A stretch of 64,000 nt of DNA from Streptomyces canus. Lineage in GTDB: Bacteria > Actinomycetota > Actinomycetes > Streptomycetales > Streptomycetaceae. The notes below the pieces were generated by a model, which was not told the origin of the DNA, searched no databases, and saw only the letters and a list, made by a program, of their open reading frames with translations. The position numbers were made by a program, and so were the translations under genes. Position 1 is the first letter of the stretch. Each line of letters begins with the position of its first letter. The stretch lies in assembly GCF_030816965.1 (NCBI RefSeq), contig NZ_JAUSYQ010000002.1, forward strand, positions 6,128,001-6,192,000, read 5' to 3'. Positions 29,739 through 38,408 of the stretch are shown here, in pieces.

Positions 29739-30032
29739 GGCGACTGCGGAACTCCCGTGAGATCGGCGGCGCGTTGAGGCACGACGGATCTGTGTCACGG
29801 CCTTTTGACACACCGTGACGAATGGTGTGGTTCCGAGTCCATCCCCCTCAACGCCTTCTTTGGCGCTTTCGGACAGTCGCGCTCAGATGCCCCCCCAGGC
29901 GCCCGAAGACTGACCGAACAGAACACAGATCCTTACACATATGCGTGAAACTGGAAACGCTTGTGAGAAGGATGTGTTCAAAAGTTAACCAAGTGACGTC
30001 TTGTGTGGTGATTTCCGCTCAAGATCGTTGAT
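29739..30032 (-). promoter_or_regulatory. Upstream region of the glycan operon
   Basis: This 294-base gap is clearly lower in GC than its surroundings (many runs such as ttcaaaagttaacc around 29978). No gene is evident. An inverted repeat GTCACGG (29794-29800) ... CCGTGAC (29813-29819) with a 12-base spacer lies about 56 bases upstream of the glycosyltransferase start and is a candidate operator. No confident -35/-10 pair was identified. Confidence 0.4.
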
Positions 30033-31370
30033 CTACACGTGGTGTCCGCCGGTTATCACCCTCGGTGACCCATACGTGTGTTTAACGTCGGCCGCGGTGT
30101 TCTTCCTGCGCGGTTCCGAGATGTTGTCGTACGTCAGCGCCTGGCCCCACACCGTCCACAGCACCCATGGTGTCCGGGTCAGTGTCTTCGGCTGGGCCGC
30201 GTTGAGCGGCACGTGGAAGGACTCGGCGACGATGCGCGGCCTGCGGTATCCCTCCAGACCGCGGTACCAGACCTCGGTCCAGGCGCCCTCGCCGAAGGGC
30301 TCGGCCGGGGTGTCGCTGTAGTCGTCGACTCCGACGACGTCGACGTAATCGCCGCCCGGGTAGTACGGCTGGGGGTCGCGGCCGTAGGGGCCGTTCCAGG
30401 AGTTGGGCGACCAGACGAAGATCAGGTTGTGCAGACCACGACGGTTCACGAGGTGGTCGTACGTCAGCCGCCACAGCTTGTGGAACGCGGCCGGGTCCTG
30501 CCCCGCCCACCAGAAACCGTGGCCCGGCGCGGTGTTCATCTCGTGGTACGGCCGCAGCAGCACCGGCACCCCGCGGTCGGCGAGGTAGCCGAGGTGGTCC
30601 GCGAGGAAGGCCAGGTCCCGCAGCAGGGCCCGGTGTTCGGTGGTGCCCTCGGTGACCACCCGGCCGAACCAGCCGCGGTCCTTCGCGCCGGGGGAGTTCC
30701 GGTGCAGGGTCTGCGCGTAGCCCTTGACCGGGCTGCCGGGGTAGGGCTGGTGGAAGGAGAAGCCGACCATGCCCGCGGGTGCGCCCCCGTTGTGCGGGAG
30801 GGAGACCTCGGTGCCGGTCGCGCACTCCGTGTGTGTGCCCGAGGGGCGGTACGAGCCGTCGGCCGCCCGGGGCAGCCCCGCCCACACCCCGACAGCGAGG
30901 TCCACGGCGTCCTCGACGTACCCCCAGTAGGGGCGGCAGGCCGGCCAGGCCTTGGAGTACGAGCGGGCCGTCCCCACCGCCCAGCCCGGTTGCCCGTAGC
31001 CGGGCCCGAGGTCCAACTCCACGAAGCCGGGCAGCTTCCCGGTGATGTCCCGGGCCTTGCGGTAGTAGTAGCCGGGCTGCTTGGGGCCCCGGAAATCGCC
31101 GTAGGCCTTGTTGTACCGCTCGTTGTGCAGCTCCACGTGCTGGCCGAGCACCGTGCGGGACGGGCGTCCCCGGCGCGCGTCGTTCTCCAGGCCTGCCAGC
31201 ATCGCGTAGACCCGGCGGGCCGCGGGGGTCGCCTCGGGGTCCCGCTCGTGCAGGTCGGTGGGGACGAGCCGGGGCCCCTGCGCGCTGTGCTCGGACCAGG
31301 CCCACACTCCCAGCGGGGCCAGCAGCGCCGCCCCTGCCGCTGCCCCTATGACTCTGACCCGCCCTCGCAT
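30033..31370 (-). CDS. Exported glycoside hydrolase family 26 (beta-mannanase type)
   Basis: A 445-residue exported enzyme. A signal peptide or anchor covers residues 4-24. The catalytic domain runs from about 75 to 430. The acid/base glutamate is Glu277 in LLRPYHEMNT, followed by FWW, and the nucleophile is Glu383 in IVAESFH: the GH26 arrangement. IFVWSPNSWNG and YPGGDYVDVVGVDDY between them are also typical. GH26 contains mostly endo-beta-1,4-mannanases, with some glucanases and xylanases. The start ATG at 31370 is chosen because the signal peptide follows directly. It lies upstream of the glycan operon on the same strand, separated by a 294-base regulatory region. Confidence 0.85.
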   Translation of the reverse strand: MRGRVRVIGAAAGAALLAPLGVWAWSEHSAQGPRLVPTDLHERDPEATPAARRVYAMLAGLENDARRGRPSRTVLGQHVELHNERYNKAYGDFRGPKQPGYYYRKARDITGKLPGFVELDLGPGYGQPGWAVGTARSYSKAWPACRPYWGYVEDAVDLAVGVWAGLPRAADGSYRPSGTHTECATGTEVSLPHNGGAPAGMVGFSFHQPYPGSPVKGYAQTLHRNSPGAKDRGWFGRVVTEGTTEHRALLRDLAFLADHLGYLADRGVPVLLRPYHEMNTAPGHGFWWAGQDPAAFHKLWRLTYDHLVNRRGLHNLIFVWSPNSWNGPYGRDPQPYYPGGDYVDVVGVDDYSDTPAEPFGEGAWTEVWYRGLEGYRRPRIVAESFHVPLNAAQPKTLTRTPWVLWTVWGQALTYDNISEPRRKNTAADVKHTYGSPRVITGGHHV

Positions 31371-31380
31371 GTCCAAGGCG

Positions 31381-31671
31381 CTACGCCGGTTCCACGATGA
31401 GCCACGCGACGGTCGAGGTGTCACCGGCGACTCCCTTGACGCCGAAGGACGTGCCTGGTGCGCGGCCGGAGACGGGGGTTGCACCGGCCGGGGTGCGGGT
31501 GAGCGCCCCCGTTTCGGCGTCGGCCGGACGTATGGAGGAGGCCCCTGTGAATGTGCGCTTCGGGACGTGAGGGTGTCGGTCGCCGAGGCAGCCGTACGCC
31601 GGGTCCCGCAGGTTCGGCCGGTCCGCGGCGGTGGTGAGCAGGTGGCGTCTGGACGTGTGGTGCGCGGCCAT
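31381..31671 (-). CDS. Hypothetical 96-residue protein, possibly the remnant of a larger gene
   Basis: An open frame from ATG 31671 with a ggggggac element upstream, ending 11 bases before the GH26 start. Third positions are about 80% G/C over the last 50 codons, suggesting real or formerly real coding. The C-terminal GVKGVAGDTSTVAWLIVEPA looks like a beta-strand end of an extracellular protein, whereas the first 30 residues look random. There is no signal peptide and no recognised domain. It may be a genuine small gene or a decayed C-terminus. Confidence 0.35.
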   Translation of the reverse strand: MAAHHTSRRHLLTTAADRPNLRDPAYGCLGDRHPHVPKRTFTGASSIRPADAETGALTRTPAGATPVSGRAPGTSFGVKGVAGDTSTVAWLIVEPA

Positions 31672-31746
31672 GGACGGGTCCCCCCAAGGACTGCTGATCA
31701 GCGCGTGATCGGAAAGAGGGAGGCTCTCACACGGCCGCGGACCGTG

Positions 31747-32637
31747 TCATTCGCTCGCAGCCGTAGAAGCCTGCGCCTCGCCGCGCCGGTGGATCTGGCG
31801 GAAGGTGAACTCGGCCAGGTTGTCGCCGATGCTGAAGACCGCGGTGTCCTTCTCCGTGACGTTCTTGCCGCTGGCGAAGCCGGCGATGGTGAAGTAGGCG
31901 TAGCGGCCGTAGGAGTTCGAGGTCGTGCGGCAGATCGCGGAGTTGCAGAAGGCCTTGACCGCGCCGCCGGACAGCGACTTGACGATGTCCTTCTTGGTGT
32001 TGACCTGGCTCTTCGCCTTCGCCGCCTGGGCCTCGGTGTCGAAGACGGCCACGCCGACCGTCACCGAGACGCCGTCCTTGGTGTAGCTGACCCGCATGAA
32101 CTGGGTGCAGCTGTTGGCCTTCAGGATCTTCCCGAGGCTGGGCTGGACCGTGTCGCCGGCGGCGCAGTTCTTCGTGTCGGCCGTCGTCCCCTTCTTGTAC
32201 ACGGTCGAACCCATGGTCAGCTGGGTGCCCGGGAAGAGGATCTGCGCGCCGAGCGGGGCCGTGTCCTTGGCCTTGCTGGCGATGAAGTCCCTCGGGTCCA
32301 GCGGCGGCGGGGCGCTGGTCGGTGCGAACGACGGCGTGGTCCCGGTCGCGCTCGGGATGTCGGCGGTCGCCGGCAGTGACGAGGTCGGCTTGTTCGCCTC
32401 GTCGTCGCTGTTCGCCGATACGACAGCCATCGCCACGGCGGTGCCTATCGCGACCGTGGCGACCGCGCCGCCGACGATGAAGAACAGCCGACGGCGCCTG
32501 TTGCGGATCTCGGAGGCCTCGGCGAGCGCGGCCCAGTCCGGAGTCTGCTCGCCCCCGTCGCTGCCCCACGGCTGCTGTGACTGCGGTTTCCAGGGATCCC
32601 ACTGGGACGGGGGTCCCCCCTGCTGCCCAAAGCTCAT
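31747..32637 (-). CDS. Single-pass membrane protein with extracellular domain, unknown function
   Basis: 296 residues. A cytoplasmic N-terminus rich in Gln, Pro and Trp (residues 1-48) is followed by RNRRRR and one helix at about 51-71. A Ser/Thr/Pro linker (75-110) leads to an extracellular domain of about 180 residues with cysteines in KNCAAGD, NSCTQF, AFCNSAICR, i.e. possible disulfides. The layout resembles membrane-anchored lipoprotein-like proteins of streptomycetes. ATG at 32637 has no ribosome site but TAAGAT (minus strand, 32650-32645) lies seven bases upstream, so a leaderless transcript is possible. Divergent from rplM. Confidence 0.75.
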   Translation of the reverse strand: MSFGQQGGPPSQWDPWKPQSQQPWGSDGGEQTPDWAALAEASEIRNRRRRLFFIVGGAVATVAIGTAVAMAVVSANSDDEANKPTSSLPATADIPSATGTTPSFAPTSAPPPLDPRDFIASKAKDTAPLGAQILFPGTQLTMGSTVYKKGTTADTKNCAAGDTVQPSLGKILKANSCTQFMRVSYTKDGVSVTVGVAVFDTEAQAAKAKSQVNTKKDIVKSLSGGAVKAFCNSAICRTTSNSYGRYAYFTIAGFASGKNVTEKDTAVFSIGDNLAEFTFRQIHRRGEAQASTAASE

Positions 32638-32976
32638 GGGGCGCATCTTAGACGGGGGGCGGGAGGTGCTGTGGGGCCTGTGGACACTGGCCCGGGGACC
32701 TTTCCGGCAGGGGTGCACATCTCGGTCCCCGAGGTGCTGTGACGCTTGCCGCTGCGGACTCGTTTTGACCCGTCCGGGGCGGCGCGGGTAACCTTGCGGT
32801 TTGTTATGCGTATCGGCTTGGTCGTTCTCACGCGAGAGGCCCTTACGTAGGTTCCCTGGAGCAGTTACCAGTGGGCGGCATACGGGCAGCGTCCCCGGCA
32901 TTGTCGTCCCCAGCTGCACGATCGCTTCAGTGATGCCATGTGTCAGCACCCATCCACTGAAGAAGAAGGCTGCGAA
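32638..32976. promoter_or_regulatory. Divergent promoter region, membrane protein / rplM
   Basis: 339 bases without a gene. On the plus strand TTGACC (32765-32770), 18 bases, TAACCT (32789-32794) is the best housekeeping-type promoter of the window, giving rplM a leader of about 175 nt. On the minus strand TAAGAT (32650-32645) sits exactly seven bases before the ATG of the membrane protein gene. Confidence 0.65.
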
Positions 32977-33420
32977 GTGCGTACGTACAGCCCCAAGCCC
33001 GGCGATGTGACTCGCCAGTGGCACGTCATTGACGCTCAGGACATCGTCCTGGGCCGTCTGGCTACCACCGCTGCGAACCTCCTCCGTGGCAAGCACAAGC
33101 CGACCTATGCCCCGCACATGGACATGGGCGACTTCGTCATCATCATCAACGCCGACAAGGTTCACCTGTCCGGCAACAAGAAGACCCAGAAGCTGGCGTA
33201 CCGCCACTCCGGCTACCCGGGTGGTCTGCGCTCCGTCCGTTACGACGAGCTGCTGGCGAAGAACCCCGAGAAGGCCGTCGAGAAGGCCATCAAGGGCATG
33301 ATCCCCAAGAACTCCCTGGGCCGTCAGATGCTCACGAAGCTGAAGGTCTACTCGGGCGACCAGCACCCGCACGCTGCCCAGCAGCCGGTGCCGTTCGAGA
33401 TCACCCAGGTCGCGCAGTAG
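32977..33420 (+). CDS. rplM: 50S ribosomal protein L13
   Basis: L13, an early 50S assembly protein. 147 residues from the GTG at 32977 ([20 protein letters not shown]); [20 protein letters not shown] near 23-42 and the HPHAAQQP end are typical. The frame is open to 32938 but the longer version adds an unconserved leader. Pairs with rpsI, 44 bases downstream, as in most bacteria. Confidence 0.97.
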   Translation: MRTYSPKPGDVTRQWHVIDAQDIVLGRLATTAANLLRGKHKPTYAPHMDMGDFVIIINADKVHLSGNKKTQKLAYRHSGYPGGLRSVRYDELLAKNPEKAVEKAIKGMIPKNSLGRQMLTKLKVYSGDQHPHAAQQPVPFEITQVAQ

Positions 33421-33464
33421 TTCCGGCCACACCCCCCAAGACAGAAAAGAATCTGAGGAGCATC

Positions 33465-33992
33465 GTGGCCGAGACCACCGCTGAGCAGCCGGTCGAAGAG
33501 ACTGAGACCGAAATCGTCGACATCGACAGCTACACCACCGAGTCCGAGGTTCCCGTCGAGGGCGAGTACACCTCGGAGTCCCTCGCCGGCCGCTTCGGCG
33601 ACCCGCAGCCGGCCGCCGGCCTGGGCCGCCGCAAGAACGCCATCGCGCGCGTTCGTATCGTGCCCGGCACCGGCAAGTGGAAGGTCAACGGGCGCACGCT
33701 CGAGGACTACTTCCCGAACAAGGTCCACCAGCAGGAAGTCAACGAGCCCTTCAAGGTGCTCGAGCTCGACGGCCGCTACGACGTCATCGCCCGCATCTCG
33801 GGTGGCGGCGTCTCCGGCCAGGCCGGTGCCCTGCGCCTCGGCGTGGCCCGCGCGCTGAACGAGGCCGACGTGGACAACAACCGCGGCGCGCTCAAGAAGG
33901 CCGGCTACCTCCGCCGCGACGACCGTGCGGTCGAGCGCAAGAAGGCCGGTCTCAAGAAGGCCCGCAAGGCCCCGCAGTACAGCAAGCGTTAA
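33465..33992 (+). CDS. rpsI: 30S ribosomal protein S9, with acidic N-terminal extension
   Basis: S9 of the 30S head; its C-terminal SKR touches P-site tRNA. 175 residues against about 130 in E. coli. The first 45 residues are acidic ([20 protein letters not shown]) and the core begins at [20 protein letters not shown]. Ends KAPQYSKR as required. GTG at 33465 follows gaggagc. Such extensions are usual in actinobacteria. Confidence 0.97.
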   Translation: MAETTAEQPVEETETEIVDIDSYTTESEVPVEGEYTSESLAGRFGDPQPAAGLGRRKNAIARVRIVPGTGKWKVNGRTLEDYFPNKVHQQEVNEPFKVLELDGRYDVIARISGGGVSGQAGALRLGVARALNEADVDNNRGALKKAGYLRRDDRAVERKKAGLKKARKAPQYSKR

Positions 33993-34052
33993 TCTTCGCT
34001 GCCTGTTCTGCTTCGTACCTGCTCGTACCTGCGAGTCAGCAGTACGTCCGTT

Positions 34053-34086
34053 CGCCCCGGCGGCACGCCACAGTGCCACCGGGGCG
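34053..34086 (+). terminator. Terminator after rpsI
   Basis: cgccccggcggcac (34053-34066), loop gccaca, gtgccaccggggcg (34073-34086): a 14-bp stem with one C-A mismatch, followed by ttcgttt. It lies 60 bases after the rpsI stop. Confidence 0.82.
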
Positions 34087-34183
34087 TTCGTTTATCACGG
34101 CCTTAGGCGTATAACGGCACAAGGCGCTCAAAGGCTCATGTGATCGGATGATCTCCGTAACTGACGCTTCCTCAGGAGGACAA

Positions 34184-35542
34184 GTGGGACGACTCTTCGG
34201 CACGGACGGCGTGCGCGGTGTCGCCAACGCGGACCTGACGGCCGAGATGGCGCTCGGCCTGTCGGTCGCGGCGGCGCACGTGCTGGCCGAGGCGGGTACG
34301 TTCCAGGGCCACCGGCCGACGGCGGTGGTCGGACGGGACCCCCGCGCGTCCGGAGAGTTCCTGGAGGCCGCCGTGGTCGCGGGCCTCGCGAGCGCCGGCG
34401 TGGACGTGCTGAAGGTCGGTGTGCTGCCCACGCCCGCGGTGGCGTATCTCACGGGTGTGCTCGGCGCCGACCTCGGCGTCATGCTCTCCGCCAGCCACAA
34501 CGCCATGCCCGACAACGGCATCAAGTTCCTCGCGCGCGGCGGGCACAAGCTCGACGACGAGCTGGAGGAGCGCATCGAGGCCGTCTACGAGGAGCACAAG
34601 CGCGGTGAGCCCTGGGAGCGGCCGACCGGCGGCGGTGTCGGCCGGGTCCGTGAGTACACCGAGGGCTTCGACAAGTACGTGGCGCACCTGATCGCCGTAC
34701 TGCCGAACCGCCTCGACGGGCTGAAGATCGTTCTCGACGAGGCGCACGGTGCCGCCGCCTGGGTGTCGCCCGAGGCGTTCTCACGGGCCGGCGCCGAGGT
34801 GATCACCATCGGTGCCCAGCCGGACGGGCTCAACATCAACGACGGTTGCGGCTCCACGCATCTCGGACCGCTGAAGGCCGCCGTCGTCGAGCACGGGGCG
34901 AACTTCGGCATCGCGCACGACGGGGACGCGGACCGGTGTCTCGCCGTCGACCACACCGGTGAGGAGGTGGACGGCGACCAGATCATGGCCGTGCTCGCGC
35001 TCGCGATGAAGGACCGGTCGGCGCTGCGGTCCGACACCGTCGTCGCGACGGTCATGTCGAACCTGGGGTTCAAACTGGCGCTGGAACGGGAGGGGCTCCG
35101 GCTCGTCCAGACCGCCGTGGGCGACCGGTATGTGCTCGAGGAGATGAAGGAGCACGGGTACGCCCTCGGGGGTGAGCAGTCCGGGCACGTCATCATCCTG
35201 GATCACGCCACGACCGGGGACGGGACGCTGACCGGGCTGATGCTGGCGGCTCGCGTGGCGGAGAGCGGGCGGTCGCTGAAGGAGCTGGCTTCCGTGATGG
35301 AGCGGCTGCCGCAGGTGCTGATCAACGTGCCTGACGTGGACCGGTCGCGGGTTTCGACGTCCGGGGAGCTGGCGGCGGCGGTGACGGAGGCTGAGCGTGA
35401 ACTCGGGGCCACCGGACGGGTGTTGCTGCGGCCGTCGGGGACCGAGCCGCTGGTGCGGGTGATGGTCGAGGCCGCGGACATCGATCAGGCCCGGTCGGTG
35501 GCGGGGCGGTTGGCCGATGCGGTGAAGTCGGCGCTCGGCTGA
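34184..35542 (+). CDS. glmM: Phosphoglucosamine mutase
   Basis: Interconverts glucosamine-6-phosphate and glucosamine-1-phosphate for peptidoglycan precursors. 452 residues. N-terminal [14 protein letters not shown]; the phosphorylated serine lies in [13 protein letters not shown] (near residue 103-105); the metal loop is DGDADRC (near 244-250); the C-terminal phosphate loop is [19 protein letters not shown] at 34184 is fixed by AGGAGG at 34174-34179; the open frame upstream is not used. Together with glmS at 38408 it makes the amino-sugar pathway of this region. Confidence 0.97.
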   Translation: MGRLFGTDGVRGVANADLTAEMALGLSVAAAHVLAEAGTFQGHRPTAVVGRDPRASGEFLEAAVVAGLASAGVDVLKVGVLPTPAVAYLTGVLGADLGVMLSASHNAMPDNGIKFLARGGHKLDDELEERIEAVYEEHKRGEPWERPTGGGVGRVREYTEGFDKYVAHLIAVLPNRLDGLKIVLDEAHGAAAWVSPEAFSRAGAEVITIGAQPDGLNINDGCGSTHLGPLKAAVVEHGANFGIAHDGDADRCLAVDHTGEEVDGDQIMAVLALAMKDRSALRSDTVVATVMSNLGFKLALEREGLRLVQTAVGDRYVLEEMKEHGYALGGEQSGHVIILDHATTGDGTLTGLMLAARVAESGRSLKELASVMERLPQVLINVPDVDRSRVSTSGELAAAVTEAERELGATGRVLLRPSGTEPLVRVMVEAADIDQARSVAGRLADAVKSALG

Positions 35543-35552
35543 GTTGCCGGGC

Positions 35553-35584
35553 GGGCGCGGGAAGGCTGATACCGCCCCGCGCCC
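35553..35584. terminator. Hairpin between convergent glmM and DUF389 genes
   Basis: gggcgcgg (35553-35560) pairs with ccgcgccc (35577-35584); an alternative stem gcgccc-CTAA-gggcgc followed by TTTC overlaps it and the end of the minus-strand gene. The ccccgcgcccctaaggg string resembles a terminator-like repeat common in streptomycete intergenic regions. Confidence 0.5.
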
Positions 35585-36505
35585 CTAAGGGCGCTTTCGC
35601 CAGAGCCACTTCTGGAAGAGCAGCGTGCCGGTGCCGGCCAGGATGATGCCCAGCAGGTTCAGCAGGAGCTGGTTCGTCGAGCCGACCGTCTGACTGGTGT
35701 CGCCGTAGGCCAGGGCGATGGCCGCGTTCGCCGCCGCGGGGACCGTGGTGACCGAGATGGCCACTCCCACCAGGGCCCCCGACTTCGCCGAGGTCAGGCT
35801 GAGGGTGCCGGCGATTCCCGCCAGGACCGCCACCACGAACGAGAAGGCGTCGGGGGCGTAGACGAAGGCGGTGTTGGGGCGGTCGCCCTCCAGGTCGGAC
35901 TTGTGGAAGAGGTTCAGGGCATCCATGAACCAGGTGAAGCCGACCGTCACCGCCATCGCCACCGCGAAGCCCACCAACAGGGCGATCAGCGAGCGCACCG
36001 CCAGGCGCGGGTGACGCTGGACGATCGCCGTGCTGAGGGCCGCCAGGGGGCCGAACTCCGGGCCCACCGCCATCGCGCCCACGATCAGGATCGCGTTGTC
36101 CAGCACCACACCGCAGGCCGCGATCATCGTGGCCAGCGTGATGAACGCGAGGTAGGTGATGGAGAGCGTCGACTCCTCGTGCGTCGCGTCGGTCAGGTGC
36201 TCCCAGAGGACCGCGTCGACGCCTTCGCCGGGTGCGTCGTCCTCGGCCTTGTCCGCGCGCTCGGAGAGTGACAGGTCGATGTTCTCGACGGCGATGGAGC
36301 CGGTCTTGTCGAGGTCCAACTTCCTTAGGGCGCCGATGAGTTCGTCGCCCGCCTCGCGGGCCACGTCGCACATCACGACGTCGCCGGCGGGGTTGCGGGC
36401 GGCTCCCGGCATCACGACGAGGTGCGTGGCGCCGACCGTCTTCTCGATCAGGCGGACCACGTCGTCGGTCTTCTCGGCCGGGGCGATCAGGCGCAGATGC
36501 AGCAT
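35585..36505 (-). CDS. DUF389 membrane protein
   Basis: 306 residues. The first 90 form a soluble ACT-like region (MLHLRLIAPAEKTDDVVRLI); from about 115 on there are six hydrophobic helices with the DUF389 signature NAILIVGAMAVGPEFGPLAA. Members are widespread in bacteria and their function is unknown; some have been called TIGR00341 or hydrophobic domain proteins. ATG at 36505. It is convergent with glmM and codirectional with coaA, whose gene ends upstream by 55 bases. Confidence 0.88.
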   Translation of the reverse strand: MLHLRLIAPAEKTDDVVRLIEKTVGATHLVVMPGAARNPAGDVVMCDVAREAGDELIGALRKLDLDKTGSIAVENIDLSLSERADKAEDDAPGEGVDAVLWEHLTDATHEESTLSITYLAFITLATMIAACGVVLDNAILIVGAMAVGPEFGPLAALSTAIVQRHPRLAVRSLIALLVGFAVAMAVTVGFTWFMDALNLFHKSDLEGDRPNTAFVYAPDAFSFVVAVLAGIAGTLSLTSAKSGALVGVAISVTTVPAAANAAIALAYGDTSQTVGSTNQLLLNLLGIILAGTGTLLFQKWLWRKRP

Positions 36506-36560
36506 GACGTCTTTCTAACAGGCGCAGGTCAACTGGAGTACGCCAACAGGGGTACGGCCT

Positions 36561-37550
36561 TCAGAGCTTGCGGAGGCTGAGCCTGCGCACCTTGTGGTCC
36601 TGGCCCTTGCGGATGACGAGGGTGGCGCGGCCGCGGGTGGGGGCGATGTTCTCCACCAGGTTGGGTTTGTTGATGGTGCGCCAGAGGGTGCGGGCGTAGT
36701 CGACCGCCTCCTCCTCGGAGACCTGGGTGTACTTCCTGAAGTACGAGTCGGGGTTCTGGAAGGCGGTCCGGCGGAGCTTCTTGAACCGGCTGAGGTACCA
36801 GCGCTCGATGTCCTCGGCGCTCGCGTCGACGTACACGCTGAAGTCGAAGTAGTCCGCGAGACCGACGCGGGTGCGGCCGTCCGTGCCGGGGAGGGCGGGC
36901 TGCAGGACGTTGAGGCCCTCGACGATCAGGATGTCGGGGCGGCGCACGGTGAGCCGCTGGTCCGGGACGATGTCGTAGATCAGGTGGGAGTAGACGGGGG
37001 CGGTGACCTCGTCCTTGCCCGCCTTGATGTCGGCGACGAAACGGGTCAGCGCGCGGCGGTCGTACGACTCCGGGAAGCCCTTGCGCGACATGAGCCCGCG
37101 GGCCTCCAGCTCCCGGGTGGGGAGCAGGAAGCCGTCGGTCGTGACCAGCTCCACACGCGGGTGCTCAGGCCAGCGGGAGAGCAGGGCCTGGAGGAGACGG
37201 GCGACGGTCGACTTCCCCACGGCGACCGATCCCGCGACGCCTATGACGAACGGGGTGCCCGACTGGGAGCCCTGTTCGCCCAGGAAGGTGTTCAGGGCGC
37301 CTCGGAGGCCGTCCGTGGCGCCGACGTAGAGGTTGAGGAGCCGGGACAGCGGGAGATAGATGTCCCGCACCTCGTCGAGGTCGATGACGTCACCGAGACC
37401 GCGCAGCTTCTCGACCTCTTCGGCGTTCAGCGGGAGCGGCGTCTTCTCGCGCAGCGCGCTCCACTCGGCGCGGGTGAGGTCGACGTAAGGAGTCGCCTCC
37501 GGCTTGTGCCGGTGGGCGCTCCGGGGCATCGGGGAGACCGGAGAGATCAC
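36561..37550 (-). CDS. coaA: Pantothenate kinase, type I
   Basis: First and rate-limiting step of coenzyme A synthesis. 329 residues. The P-loop [12 protein letters not shown] lies at about 104-115; [17 protein letters not shown] and the [10 protein letters not shown] motif (near 208-217) are characteristic of CoaA. The N-terminal part [20 protein letters not shown] is typical. It lies in the usual actinobacterial neighbourhood of glmM, glmS and acpS. Confidence 0.95.
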   Translation of the reverse strand: MISPVSPMPRSAHRHKPEATPYVDLTRAEWSALREKTPLPLNAEEVEKLRGLGDVIDLDEVRDIYLPLSRLLNLYVGATDGLRGALNTFLGEQGSQSGTPFVIGVAGSVAVGKSTVARLLQALLSRWPEHPRVELVTTDGFLLPTRELEARGLMSRKGFPESYDRRALTRFVADIKAGKDEVTAPVYSHLIYDIVPDQRLTVRRPDILIVEGLNVLQPALPGTDGRTRVGLADYFDFSVYVDASAEDIERWYLSRFKKLRRTAFQNPDSYFRKYTQVSEEEAVDYARTLWRTINKPNLVENIAPTRGRATLVIRKGQDHKVRRLSLRKL

Positions 37551-37680
37551 AGTCCATTGTTAACGGAGTTTGAACGGGGTGGGGGGTGGGGTGGGTCACG
37601 TCGGGCTGTGGGGGCTGTTTCTTCATGATCACGTCGCCTGAGCACCTTCGGAGCGCTCACTTGTTGTGGCACATGAAGGA

Positions 37681-37705
37681 GGCCGCACATCAGGTGTGTG
37701 CGGCC
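37681..37705 (-). terminator. Hairpin downstream of the SUKH gene
   Basis: ggccgcac (37681-37688) and gtgcggcc (37698-37705) form an 8-bp perfect stem about 30 bases past the stop codon of the minus-strand gene at 37735. No clear T-run. Confidence 0.55.
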
Positions 37706-37734
37706 CCCAGTCGGAGTCTGTTCCGTCGAGCGGG

Positions 37735-38211
37735 TCAGCTCAGGTTCTGCCGGCATTCCGCGAGGGCGAACTCGCCATAGCTGTCCGCGATCTTCTCTAT
37801 GAGTCCGCCGTCAAGCACTCCTGGGTTCCAGGCGAAGACGGGGTACTCGCCGTCCTCGTCAGGCTGGGAGGTGTCGAGGACTACGACGCCCCAGACGTCG
37901 TCGTGCATGACGACCAAGAAGTGCTGGGGAAGCCGCAGCGCGGCCCGGTCCTCCCTGGTGTGGGCGGGAGCGCCCAGCAGTTCCTCCCCTCTGGCAGGTG
38001 TCCGGTACACGCCGAGGAACTCGGTAGGCGGGACCTCCCACGTGCCGAATTCCTCGATGAGCCGCCGATAGGAGGGCGGGAAGACGAGAGCCATCTCCGC
38101 TTCCGCTCCGGCGATCATCTCCGGAGGGCAGCCGGCGCCGTGCTGAGCCAGGTCCTCGTTGTCACGCACAAGGCTGATCACCTGATCAGCCGCCCGCAGA
38201 GCCTTCGTCAT
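37735..38211 (-). CDS. SUKH (SMI1/KNR4) family protein
   Basis: 158 residues. FPPSYRRLIEEFGTWEVPPTEFLGVY (about 48-73) is the hallmark first half of the SMI1/KNR4 fold; DEDGEYPVFAWNPG and SYGEFALAE follow. SUKH proteins often serve as immunity proteins to secreted nuclease toxins, but no toxin gene is adjacent. Another use is as a general protein-interaction module. ATG at 38211 is preceded by gaagga. Base use is less G/C-biased at third positions than in neighbours, which hints at acquisition. Divergent from glmS. Confidence 0.8.
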   Translation of the reverse strand: MTKALRAADQVISLVRDNEDLAQHGAGCPPEMIAGAEAEMALVFPPSYRRLIEEFGTWEVPPTEFLGVYRTPARGEELLGAPAHTREDRAALRLPQHFLVVMHDDVWGVVVLDTSQPDEDGEYPVFAWNPGVLDGGLIEKIADSYGEFALAECRQNLS

Positions 38212-38394
38212 GAGAAGTCCTTCGCCGTGGGTCGGCTGTGATGGGAGAGGTGTGTCGATGGAGCCCTTCACCAGTAGTTGACTGAAACTGGTTGTCTGCT
38301 GACGATGTGTCACCGTAGTCGGGATGGCCGTTCTCCACCGCCGCGATATCCGGAATCGGGCACGAAGTGCCGTGTTCCGACGGCCTCCGGCCCC

Positions 38395-38408
38395 TAGGCT
38401 GCCGCGTA
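38395..38408 (+). promoter_or_regulatory. Putative leaderless promoter of glmS
   Basis: A TAGGCT -10 hexamer (38395-38400) is followed by exactly seven bases and then the glmS ATG. No ribosome site exists in front of the ATG. Both facts suggest transcription starting at the A of the start codon. The -35 region is not distinctive. Confidence 0.5.

Noticed and set aside
27999..29777. 592-codon plus-strand frame over the GT2 gene
   Set aside because: Antisense to the glycosyltransferase with intact DDD, ED and QRDRW motifs.
38212..38407. glmS ribozyme
   Set aside because: The gap is short, shared with a divergent gene, and no ribozyme core is seen; actinobacteria are not known to carry it.
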